From contig CAZDSH010000013.1 in NCBI GenBank assembly GCA_964508195.1, forward strand, positions 1-37,811: 37,811 nt of DNA, given 5' to 3'. The notes beneath the pieces were generated by a model. It worked only from the letters and a program-made list of their open reading frames with translations, had not been told where the DNA came from and searched no databases. Numbering within the stretch: position 1 is the stretch's first letter; every line of letters starts with the position of its first letter. This document shows, in pieces, positions 7,769 through 14,629 of the stretch. The stretch comes from JAAYEV01 sp964508195 (lineage in GTDB: Bacteria > Bacillota > Clostridia > Ch29). The position numbers and the translations under genes were made by a program.

Positions 7769-9448
7769 TTATAGTACGATAGATTGCTTGTATTCTCCGA
7801 ATACTTCCCTTAATACCCCGCATACCTCGCCTAAAGTAGCATATTCCCTTACGGCGTCCACTATAAAGGGCATAAGATTTTCATCGCCACCGGCGGCCTT
7901 CTTAAGCCGGTTAAGGGCATCCTTTACCTTGGCATTATCCCTTATACTCCTTAAATCTTCAAGTTTGGATTTTTGCATCTCCCCTACTCGGGGATCGACT
8001 TTAAGCAACCCTTCAGGGGTACCCTCATCGACCTGGAATTTGTTAACTCCGACGACCACCCTATCGTTGGATTCGATCTCCATCTGATACCTATAGGCAC
8101 TGTCCTGGATCTCTTTTTGGATAAAACCTTTATCAATGGCATCCGGTGCCCCGCCTAATTCGTCAATCTTGGATATATATTCCGAGGCTTCTTTGTATAT
8201 ACGATCGGTCATGGCCTCCACATAATAGGAGCCCGCAAGGGGGTCTACAGTCTCCGCTACGCCGCTTTCGTAGGCGACTATCTGTTGTGTCCTTAGCGCG
8301 ATCCTAACGGAGGCCTCGCTAGGTAGCGCAAGGGCTTCGTCCTTTGAATTGGTATGCAACGACTGTGTACCGCCGAGGACAGCAGCCAGGGTTTGTATGG
8401 CAACCCGTACCACGTTGTTGTCCGGCTGTTGCGCTGTTAAGGTTGAGCCCCCGGTTTGGGTATGGAACCTTAGCATCATGGATTTCGGTTCCTTTGCGTT
8501 AAATCTTTCCTTCATAATGTTGGCCCATAATTTCCGAGCCGCCCTAAACTTTGCCACTTCTTCTAAGAGATCGTTATGTGAATTAAAGAAAAAAGAAAGC
8601 CTTGGCGCGAAATCATCTACTTTAAGGCCCGCATTTATCGCCGCCTGGACGTAGGCAATACCGTCCGCTAACGTGAAGGCTACCTCCTGGGATGCAGTTG
8701 AACCGGCTTCCCTTATGTGATACCCGCTGATACTTATGGTATTCCATCGGGGTACATGCTCCGCGCAGTATTCGAATATATCCGTTATTAATCTCATAGA
8801 TGGTTTAGTGGGGAATATATAGGTACCCCTCGCTATGTATTCCTTTAATATATCGTTTTGTATAGTGCCGTTTAATTTCTCCGGCGCGACCCCTTGTTTC
8901 TCCGCCACGGCGATATACATAGCCAAAAGCACCGATGCGGGGGCGTTTATAGTCATCGACGTGCTAACCTTATCCAGGGGAATACCGTTAAACAGGATCT
9001 CCATATCCTTAAGGGAGTCTATAGCCACCCCGACTTTACCCACTTCACCCTCGGACAGCGGATGATCGGAATCGTATCCAATCTGAGTAGGTAGATCGAA
9101 GGCTACGCTGAGCCCCGTCTGACCTTGTTCCAGTAGATACTTATACCGCTTATTGGACTCCTCCGCTGTTGCAAACCCCGCATATTGTCTCATAGTCCAT
9201 AATCTGCCCCTATACATGGTGGGCTGTACGCCCCTCGTATAGGGATACTCCCCCGGGAAGCCTAGATCCCTAAGATAATCCTGACCTTCTAAATCCATGG
9301 GGGTATATAGCCTTTCCACCTCTGAGTTTGAACCTGTCACAAACTTTTCTTTACGCTCAGGCCTTTTAGAAAGAAGTTTTTCCAACCTTTGTTTCTCCCA
9401 GTTGTCCTTTGCCCTTTTTATACTGTCCTTCTTCCCTTTATCGGTCAT
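7769..9448 (-). CDS. mcmA1: Methylmalonyl-CoA mutase, catalytic subunit
   Basis: This is the substrate-binding TIM-barrel subunit that, with McmA2, carries out the radical rearrangement between succinyl-CoA and (R)-methylmalonyl-CoA. The 559-residue protein has PYTRGVQPTMYRGRLWTMRQ, GLSVAFDLPTQIGYDSDHP, and SISGYHIREAGSTASQE with the conserved active-site His. It lacks a C-terminal B12 domain, which is supplied by the next gene. The start is ATG after GGAGGAG. It is the first gene of the operon. Isobutyryl-CoA and ethylmalonyl-CoA mutases are relatives, but the epimerase and decarboxylase genes that follow favour methylmalonyl-CoA. Confidence 0.95.
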   Translation of the reverse strand: MTDKGKKDSIKRAKDNWEKQRLEKLLSKRPERKEKFVTGSNSEVERLYTPMDLEGQDYLRDLGFPGEYPYTRGVQPTMYRGRLWTMRQYAGFATAEESNKRYKYLLEQGQTGLSVAFDLPTQIGYDSDHPLSEGEVGKVGVAIDSLKDMEILFNGIPLDKVSTSMTINAPASVLLAMYIAVAEKQGVAPEKLNGTIQNDILKEYIARGTYIFPTKPSMRLITDIFEYCAEHVPRWNTISISGYHIREAGSTASQEVAFTLADGIAYVQAAINAGLKVDDFAPRLSFFFNSHNDLLEEVAKFRAARKLWANIMKERFNAKEPKSMMLRFHTQTGGSTLTAQQPDNNVVRVAIQTLAAVLGGTQSLHTNSKDEALALPSEASVRIALRTQQIVAYESGVAETVDPLAGSYYVEAMTDRIYKEASEYISKIDELGGAPDAIDKGFIQKEIQDSAYRYQMEIESNDRVVVGVNKFQVDEGTPEGLLKVDPRVGEMQKSKLEDLRSIRDNAKVKDALNRLKKAAGGDENLMPFIVDAVREYATLGEVCGVLREVFGEYKQSIVL

Positions 9449-9558
9449 AATATCTCCTCCCTTTGAACAAATATTGGTTTTACCGGTGTCTACCTTTATT
9501 AATGCCCATTATTTAATATTTATTAAACAGTATGCAATAAGTACTTCATTTTTCTTTA

Positions 9559-9588
9559 ATTTTATTACATTTAACAGTCATTTTGCAA
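9559..9588 (-). promoter_or_regulatory. Candidate promoter of the mcm-mmd operon (proximal)
   Basis: On the minus strand, TTGCAA (9588-9583) is separated by 18 bases from TAAAAT (9564-9559), about 110 bases before the mcmA1 start. The -10 matches five of six positions and the -35 four of six. It competes with the upstream pair at 9611-9639. Confidence 0.35.
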
Positions 9589-9610
9589 GTTAAACTTCAT
9601 GAAAAGGTAA

Positions 9611-9639
9611 TGTATACAATAAAACCTGTTTTCTTTCAA
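9611..9639 (-). promoter_or_regulatory. Candidate promoter of the mcm-mmd operon (distal)
   Basis: On the minus strand, TTGAAA (9639-9634) and TATACA (9616-9611) are spaced by 17 bases. The -35 is good and the -10 is fair. It lies just downstream of the 9657-9685 hairpin, as a promoter after a terminator would. Confidence 0.4.
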
Positions 9640-9656
9640 TGGTAACTATCCCTTTA

Positions 9657-9685
9657 ATCCCGGATCCGCTACATAGATCCGGGAT
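9657..9685. repeat. Perfect 10-bp inverted repeat (possible terminator of the thioesterase gene)
   Basis: The arms ATCCCGGATC and GATCCGGGAT are exact complements separated by a nine-base loop. The stem is GC-rich and lies about 95 bases beyond the thioesterase stop. Neither strand has a T-run after it, so it is not a classical intrinsic terminator. It could be an RNA 3'-end stabiliser, a factor-dependent stop or an operator. Confidence 0.6.
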
Positions 9686-9778
9686 AGAGGTATAGTTTCA
9701 GACACGTTTTAACCGATGTATATACAGTTGCAAAGGGGGTAAACATGGAAAAACCGGACTTGATGTAGAACTTTAAAT

Positions 9779-10171
9779 CTATAGTTTGGCGTAGGCACTT
9801 TCTGCAAACTGTGCTGTATCCACTATATATCGTTCATGATCGCCCTTTCCTATCTTTTCTTTCTCATCATAGGCTTCTATTTTGAACCTTAGCTTTTTGC
9901 CCTCTACCTTCGTAAGCTGGGCCGTCGCGTGAACCTTCATACCTACGGGAGTCGCCGCCAGATGCCGAACGTTTATGCCGATTCCAACGGTGGTATAGCC
10001 CTTCGGAAGGTGCATATTCACTGATTTTGAAGCGGCATTCTCCATCAGCCCTATCATAACCGGAGTAGCAAGAACTTTAACATTGCCGCTGCCAAAACTT
10101 TTTGCCGTATCCCTTTCTGTTACCGTCATTTCGCTCCTAAAGGTAAGCCCGCTATGTATTTTAGATTTCAT
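9779..10171 (-). CDS. Hot-dog fold acyl-CoA thioesterase, fluoroacetyl-CoA thioesterase (FlK)-like
   Basis: The 130-residue protein resembles the FlK family of single hot-dog domain thioesterases. The FlK catalytic triad pattern (Thr, Glu, His) can be traced in VLATPVMIGLMENAASK (Thr and Glu) and INVRHLAATPVG (His). The frame is open to 10204, but the ATG at 10171 has an AAGGG site and gives the usual N-terminus, so it is preferred. The gene sits between the ftsH terminator and the methylmalonyl-CoA operon in the same direction. The substrate is unknown: fluoroacetate is unlikely, and clearing stalled or toxic short acyl-CoA esters linked to the neighbouring pathway is an inference from position. 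A TATAAT lies about 40 bases upstream of the start. Confidence 0.8.
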   Translation of the reverse strand: MKSKIHSGLTFRSEMTVTERDTAKSFGSGNVKVLATPVMIGLMENAASKSVNMHLPKGYTTVGIGINVRHLAATPVGMKVHATAQLTKVEGKKLRFKIEAYDEKEKIGKGDHERYIVDTAQFAESAYAKL

Positions 10172-10277
10172 AGGATCACATCCCTTAAATATTCCTATAT
10201 GCAATTTCTAATTATATCAAACAACCCTTGATAAATCCATATACGTTATTCCCCTTGACGCCCCCTTCACGTACATC

Positions 10278-10311
10278 AAAAAAGAAGGCCCGTCCGGGCC
10301 TTCTTTTTTTT
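10278..10311. terminator. Bidirectional intrinsic terminator after ftsH
   Basis: Perfect stem AGAAGGCCC / GGGCCTTCT with a four-base loop, flanked by an A-run on one side and a T-run on the other, so it can act in both directions. It lies eight bases after the ftsH stop and ends that transcript on the minus strand. Confidence 0.95.
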
Positions 10312-10318
10312 CTCTAAA

Positions 10319-12118
10319 CTACACCTGGGAGAATACCTCTTCGAACTCCTCCCCGGTTAGTTTTTCCCTCTCCAGAAGGGCCTTTGCCACTGCATGGAGC
10401 TTTGTTATATTAGCCTCTAGCATGTCCTGGGCTGTTTTGTAAGCCTTATCTATCATGCCCCTGACCTCTTTATCGATCTCCGCAGCAACCTTTTCGCTAT
10501 AATTTTTGCTCCTTGCCATATCTCTACCTATGAACACTTCATCCTGCCCCGAACCGAAGGTCATAGGCCCTAGGGCCTCGCTCATACCGTATTCGGTAAC
10601 CATTTTTCTAGCCATTCGTGAGGCCTTCTCCAGATCGTTTTGGGCGCCGGTACTTATATCGTTTATTACAAGTTTTTCCGCTACCCTACCGCCTAAAAGG
10701 TGGATTAGATGCTCCTCCATTTCAGATTTGGACATATAGTATTTATCCTCCTGGGGGAGTATCATCGTATACCCGCCGGTCCTGCCCCGGGGTATTATGG
10801 ATATCTGATGTACCGGATCGGTGTTAGGCAAAAGCCTCGCCACGACCGCATGGCCCGCCTCATGGTAGGCCGTCAGCCTTTTATCCTTCTCGCTCATTAT
10901 CCTACTTTTCTTCTCCGGTCCGGCGATTACCCGCGTTATACCCTCCTCAAGCTCATCCCTGCCGATCTGTTTTTTGCCCCTACGGGCGGCAAGGAGGGCG
11001 GATTCGTTCATCAAATTTTCTAGGTCCGCCGGCGTGAACCCCGGCGTGCCCTTGGCCACATTTTCCAGGCTTACATCCTCTTCCAAAGGTTTACCCTTCG
11101 AATGTAGCTTTAAAATAGCTTCCCTTTCCCTTATATCGGGAATCCCTATAGGCACCTGTCTATCGAAGCGGCCGGGCCTTAAAAGTGCAGGGTCCAATAT
11201 ATCCGGCCTATTAGTTGCCGCTATTATAATGATGCCCTCGTTTACGCTGAAACCATCCATTTCTACTAACAATTGGTTGAGGGTCTGTTCCCTTTCGTCG
11301 TGACCCCCGCCGAGGCCGGCACCTCTATGGCGGCCCACGGCATCTATTTCATCAATAAACACTATACAGGGCGAATTTTTCTTAGCCTGGTCGAAAAGGT
11401 CCCGTACCCTGGAGGCACCTACGCCCACGAACATTTCGACAAAATCTGAACCGGAAATACTATAAAAGGGAACCCCCGCTTCGCCGGCAACAGCTCTGGC
11501 GAGGTAGGTTTTACCCGTCCCCGGCGGGCCTACTAATAGTACGCCTTTAGGTATACGAGCCCCGATTTCTATGAATTTTCTCGGGTTTTTTAGGAACTCT
11601 ACAATTTCCATGAGTTCTTCCTTTTCCTCTTTGGCCCCGGCTACATCATCAAAGGTGATTTTCTGCTTGTCCTCAGTATGCAATCTTGCCTTACTCTTGC
11701 CAAAGGACATTACCCTGCTACCGCCCCCCTGGGACTGCTGCATAAAGAAGAACCAGAGCACTACAAATATTAATATTACAAAAAATGTTGGAAGGAGCTG
11801 CCCCCACCAGGGTGTTCCCTGGGGTATCTTATTCTCGACTTTAAGTACCCCGGCTTGAATCTGGGGCATTATAAATTGGCTAAAAGTCTGCAAATCCGGC
11901 ACCGTAGACTGGAACTCGGTACCATCGTCTAATAGCCCCGTAACTAAGCTCTCCTTTATGACTAAGGATTTAACCCTCTGCTGTTCGAGCATTATTATAA
12001 GTCGTGAATATTCCAGTTCGTCTACCTCTTTAGTACTCGCCCCGTACATCTGGACTATGGCTACTATAATGATAAAGATCAGTATATAAAAACTGGCTCC
12101 GCGGAAAAGCCTTCTCAA
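10319..12118 (-). CDS. ftsH: ATP-dependent membrane zinc metalloprotease FtsH
   Basis: FtsH is a hexameric membrane AAA+ protease that degrades misfolded membrane proteins and regulatory proteins. The 599-residue protein has two transmembrane helices (about 9-26 and 108-126) around a small extracytoplasmic domain. The AAA module follows, with Walker A GPPGTGKT at 197-204, Walker B IVFIDEID, and the second region of homology NRPDILDPALLRPGRFDR. The zinc motif HEAGH is at 419-423, with a later Asp ligand in DISTGAQNDL. The C-terminal tail is shorter than in many homologues (usually 610-650 residues). The start is TTG after GGAGGGC. It follows hpt, as in Bacillus, after a 283-base leader with its own promoter. 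Confidence 0.97.
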   Translation of the reverse strand: MRRLFRGASFYILIFIIIVAIVQMYGASTKEVDELEYSRLIIMLEQQRVKSLVIKESLVTGLLDDGTEFQSTVPDLQTFSQFIMPQIQAGVLKVENKIPQGTPWWGQLLPTFFVILIFVVLWFFFMQQSQGGGSRVMSFGKSKARLHTEDKQKITFDDVAGAKEEKEELMEIVEFLKNPRKFIEIGARIPKGVLLVGPPGTGKTYLARAVAGEAGVPFYSISGSDFVEMFVGVGASRVRDLFDQAKKNSPCIVFIDEIDAVGRHRGAGLGGGHDEREQTLNQLLVEMDGFSVNEGIIIIAATNRPDILDPALLRPGRFDRQVPIGIPDIREREAILKLHSKGKPLEEDVSLENVAKGTPGFTPADLENLMNESALLAARRGKKQIGRDELEEGITRVIAGPEKKSRIMSEKDKRLTAYHEAGHAVVARLLPNTDPVHQISIIPRGRTGGYTMILPQEDKYYMSKSEMEEHLIHLLGGRVAEKLVINDISTGAQNDLEKASRMARKMVTEYGMSEALGPMTFGSGQDEVFIGRDMARSKNYSEKVAAEIDKEVRGMIDKAYKTAQDMLEANITKLHAVAKALLEREKLTGEEFEEVFSQV

Positions 12119-12195
12119 TCGTAGCCCTCCTTTCTGTTACAAAAACAAAATTCTTTAGTTTAATCGACGGGCTTTAATCCTATTGAACTGATTAT

Positions 12196-12217
12196 AAAGG
12201 GAGCTATCCCTTTTTTT
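12196..12217. repeat. Hairpin in the ftsH leader
   Basis: AAAGGGA and TCCCTTT form a seven-base stem with a four-base loop, followed by further T residues on the plus strand. It would look like an intrinsic terminator for plus-strand transcription, but no plus-strand gene is nearby. On the minus strand it lies inside the ftsH leader and could act as a weak attenuator. Confidence 0.5.
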
Positions 12218-12367
12218 GGATCAAAGTTTAACACTATTTATATTTTAAACTGTTGGTTTTAGTACCGCAACCTTTATAGAATGTATAGATATACCATCAT
12301 AAAACATTATAAAACCCGAAGCAACTACTTTAACTATATTTAGCCATCAATTAAAGCCATAATTGTC

Positions 12368-12396
12368 ATTTTACCATATAGATTTAAAAAACTCAA
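12368..12396 (-). promoter_or_regulatory. Promoter of ftsH
   Basis: On the minus strand, TTGAGT (12396-12391) and TAAAAT (12373-12368) are separated by exactly 17 bases, immediately after the hpt stop. The same -35 sequence is used at the tilS promoter. It would give a leader of about 240 bases ahead of ftsH. Confidence 0.6.
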
Positions 12397-12401
12397 ACAC
12401 C

Positions 12402-12944
12402 CTATTGATCTGCATATTCCTCGGGCTTTAGTACACATATTTCAGGTAAATTTCGGAACTTCTGCGCGAAATCGAGGCCATAGCCTACCACGAATTCGTC
12501 CTCTATTTCGAAACCTTTGTAATCGACCTTTACATTCGTTTTTCTTCTATAGGGTTTATCAAGGAGGGTACACACCTTTACGCTACCCGCCTTTCTTGAT
12601 TTTAAATTGCCTATTAAATAACCAAGGGTAAGTCCGGTATCGATGATATCCTCAACTATTAGCACATCTTTTCCCTCAATATTATCATCTAAATCCTTTA
12701 GTATCCTGACCACCCCGGAAGTTTCGGTAGTATCGCCATAACTTGAAACCGCTATAAAATCCAACGTAAGGGGAATATTTATATTTTTCACAAGATCCCC
12801 AAGGAAAATAACCGCTCCCTTCAATACGCCTATTACCACCAATTCCTTGCCTATATAATCCTTTGAAATGGCCGCCGCTAGCTCCTTAACCTTATCCTGA
12901 ATTTGCCCTTCGTTGATCAGCACCTTTGCTATACTGCTTTCCAT
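12402..12944 (-). CDS. hpt: Hypoxanthine (guanine) phosphoribosyltransferase
   Basis: This purine salvage enzyme joins hypoxanthine or guanine to PRPP. The 180-residue protein is of normal length. It has the PRPP-binding motif VLIVEDIIDTGLTL, the flexible-loop region AVSSYGDTTETSG, and a C-terminal purine-site stretch VVGYGLDFAQKFRNLP. The start is ATG with the ribosome site inside the end of tilS; only one base separates the tilS stop from the hpt start, so translation is probably coupled. The tilS-hpt-ftsH order matches Bacillus. Confidence 0.97.
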   Translation of the reverse strand: MESSIAKVLINEGQIQDKVKELAAAISKDYIGKELVVIGVLKGAVIFLGDLVKNINIPLTLDFIAVSSYGDTTETSGVVRILKDLDDNIEGKDVLIVEDIIDTGLTLGYLIGNLKSRKAGSVKVCTLLDKPYRRKTNVKVDYKGFEIEDEFVVGYGLDFAQKFRNLPEICVLKPEEYADQ

Positions 12945-12945
12945 G

Positions 12946-14364
12946 CTAGTATTTCCCCCCCGATGGATAGTATCGTAATTCCAGCTTCAGCACCTGCATT
13001 GTATCCTTTGAAACTTTAAACCTTTCATCTATTCTATACCCTCCTACCCAAATAATACCCAGTCTGTTTTTAATGATCGGGGTTAAATCTCTTTTACCCT
13101 TCGGCACTTTCTCGTCTATAAAAAAATCCTTTAACTTTTTCGTACCCTTCATGCCCAGGGGTATGAATTTATCCCCGGGCTCGCGGCCCCTAACTATCAG
13201 ACTTCTACCGGTTTTATCAAAGTCTAAAAATGCCCGGTCGCTTCCTGCGTTTTCAGCTTCTTTTTTATATGCATCCTTATCTATAAAGGAGGCATTCACT
13301 GTGCATTTAATCTCCGGTATATTCGTTCCGCCGGGGATCTTCAGTCTATAGGTCCCCCGCAATTTAATTCCTTCGGGGTTATCCAGGGTAAGGAAAAAAT
13401 AATCGTATTCAATCCCCGCTACGAGGCCCCGGGGCAGATTAATCCTTTTACCTGTCTTAGCCGTTTCCAGTAGCTCGCAAACTTTTTGTATATGCACGAG
13501 TTCCAGATTATCAGTATCCCCTAGGAGATGCTCGGCCCCCTTACGTAGCACCCTTCGCCTTAGGGCAATATGAAGATCCATAAGACCTTTTATGGGAAAT
13601 CTGAGCCTCCCCGTACCGATACCTAATACAAGCTCATAGAATTTATCCATGGCTATACTGTTTAAGTAATGATCCTCATTCCTTAAAATGTCCGCCATAT
13701 CCAACAAAGCTCGGTCTATATTGCTGTTATAGTCGTCCCTTAATTCGGGCAAAAGTTCTAACCGGATTTTATTCCTAAAATATATGGGCAAAAGGTTGGT
13801 CTTATCCGTTACCGGTTTAAGTTCATTCCGATCGCAATACTCCTCTATGAGCCACCGAGGTGCCTCTAAAAGAGGCCTTATGATATTCCCCCTAAGGGGT
13901 TTTATTCCCCCGAGGCCGGAGACGCCTGAACCCCTTATAAGTCGCATCAGTATCGTCTCTACCTGATCGTCCTCATTATGGGCCACTGCAATCTTATTTA
14001 GGTTGTTATCCCGCATTACTTCGTTAAAAAGCCCATACCGAGCCCTTCTACCTGCCTGCTCCGCCGAAAGGCCCTCACGGTCAGCCATACCCGTTACATC
14101 TACGGCTTTGACGACACAGGGTATACCCCTTTCCCTGCAGAAATCCGCTGCGTATTTTGCATCTTTTTCCGCATCGCCGGGCCGAAATCCATGGTTCAGG
14201 TGGGCTGCTGCCAACCGTAGGTTGTAACGTTCTTTAAATGTATAAAAAAGATGAAGCAGTGCCGTAGAATCCGGTCCCCCGGAAAACCCTACCACTACTC
14301 CGTCTCCGTTCTGTATCATGCTATATTTTTCTATTGCATCATAGAACACATCTTCCAGCCTCAA
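12946..14364 (-). CDS. tilS: tRNA(Ile)-lysidine synthase
   Basis: TilS attaches lysine to C34 of the CAU-anticodon tRNA-Ile so that it reads AUA; this organism uses ATA codons heavily, so the gene should be essential. The 472-residue protein has the N-terminal PP-loop motif GFSGGPDSTALLHLF, AAHLNHGFR, and AVAHNEDDQVET, followed by an all-helical middle and a C-terminal domain (IWVGGYRIDERF). The start is TTG with an AAGGG site. It is the first gene of the tilS-hpt unit, with a good promoter at 14430-14458. Confidence 0.96.
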   Translation of the reverse strand: MRLEDVFYDAIEKYSMIQNGDGVVVGFSGGPDSTALLHLFYTFKERYNLRLAAAHLNHGFRPGDAEKDAKYAADFCRERGIPCVVKAVDVTGMADREGLSAEQAGRRARYGLFNEVMRDNNLNKIAVAHNEDDQVETILMRLIRGSGVSGLGGIKPLRGNIIRPLLEAPRWLIEEYCDRNELKPVTDKTNLLPIYFRNKIRLELLPELRDDYNSNIDRALLDMADILRNEDHYLNSIAMDKFYELVLGIGTGRLRFPIKGLMDLHIALRRRVLRKGAEHLLGDTDNLELVHIQKVCELLETAKTGKRINLPRGLVAGIEYDYFFLTLDNPEGIKLRGTYRLKIPGGTNIPEIKCTVNASFIDKDAYKKEAENAGSDRAFLDFDKTGRSLIVRGREPGDKFIPLGMKGTKKLKDFFIDEKVPKGKRDLTPIIKNRLGIIWVGGYRIDERFKVSKDTMQVLKLELRYYPSGGKY

Positions 14365-14429
14365 CCTTGATCCCTTCCCCCGGGCTTAAAGTATAGCTTT
14401 GTTTAACCCTTTTAAAACCTAGCCTCTAT

Positions 14430-14458
14430 ATTATAACCTTTTTTGTACATTTACTCAA
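14430..14458 (-). promoter_or_regulatory. Promoter of tilS-hpt
   Basis: On the minus strand, TTGAGT (14458-14453), a 17-base spacer and a perfect TATAAT (14435-14430) lie about 66 bases upstream of the tilS start. This is a strong housekeeping-sigma pattern. Confidence 0.75.
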
Positions 14459-14528
14459 TCCTGTTTTGCATTATTACAAAATAGCGGGGGGGGGACATGC
14501 GTTATTTTGATTTTAAAGCCCTTTAAAC

Positions 14529-14556
14529 AAAAAAAAGTAGCCTTCCGCCACGCTAC
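14529..14556 (-). terminator. Terminator after spoIIE
   Basis: On the minus strand, GTAGC and GCTAC pair around a ten-base loop and are followed by eight T residues. It lies about 75 bases after the spoIIE stop. The stem is short, but the T-run is excellent. Confidence 0.65.
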
Positions 14557-14629
14557 AAACGGTCATCGTAACCAGAACACCGTAATACTTTTGTGTTCCC
14601 CCCCCGGGGGCATATTCTTTTAAAGGTCA

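Larger units (their letters stand above)
9449..9778. other. 330-base spacer between the thioesterase gene and the mcm-mmd operon
   Basis: This AT-rich stretch has no supported gene. It contains a perfect 10-bp inverted repeat at 9657-9685 and two promoter-like pairs for the mcmA1 operon (9611-9639 and 9559-9588). I looked for a cobalamin riboswitch, which would make sense ahead of a B12-dependent enzyme, and saw no B12 box. Confidence 0.6.

Noticed and set aside
9745..9768. Plus-strand micro-frame ATG...TAG (seven residues) with a strong AAAGGGGG site
   Set aside because: It could look like a leader peptide, but it points into the convergent thioesterase gene with nothing plus-strand downstream to control.
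9449..9778. Cobalamin riboswitch ahead of the B12-dependent mutase operon
   Set aside because: No B12-box-like sequence or matching conserved fold was seen in the spacer on the minus strand.
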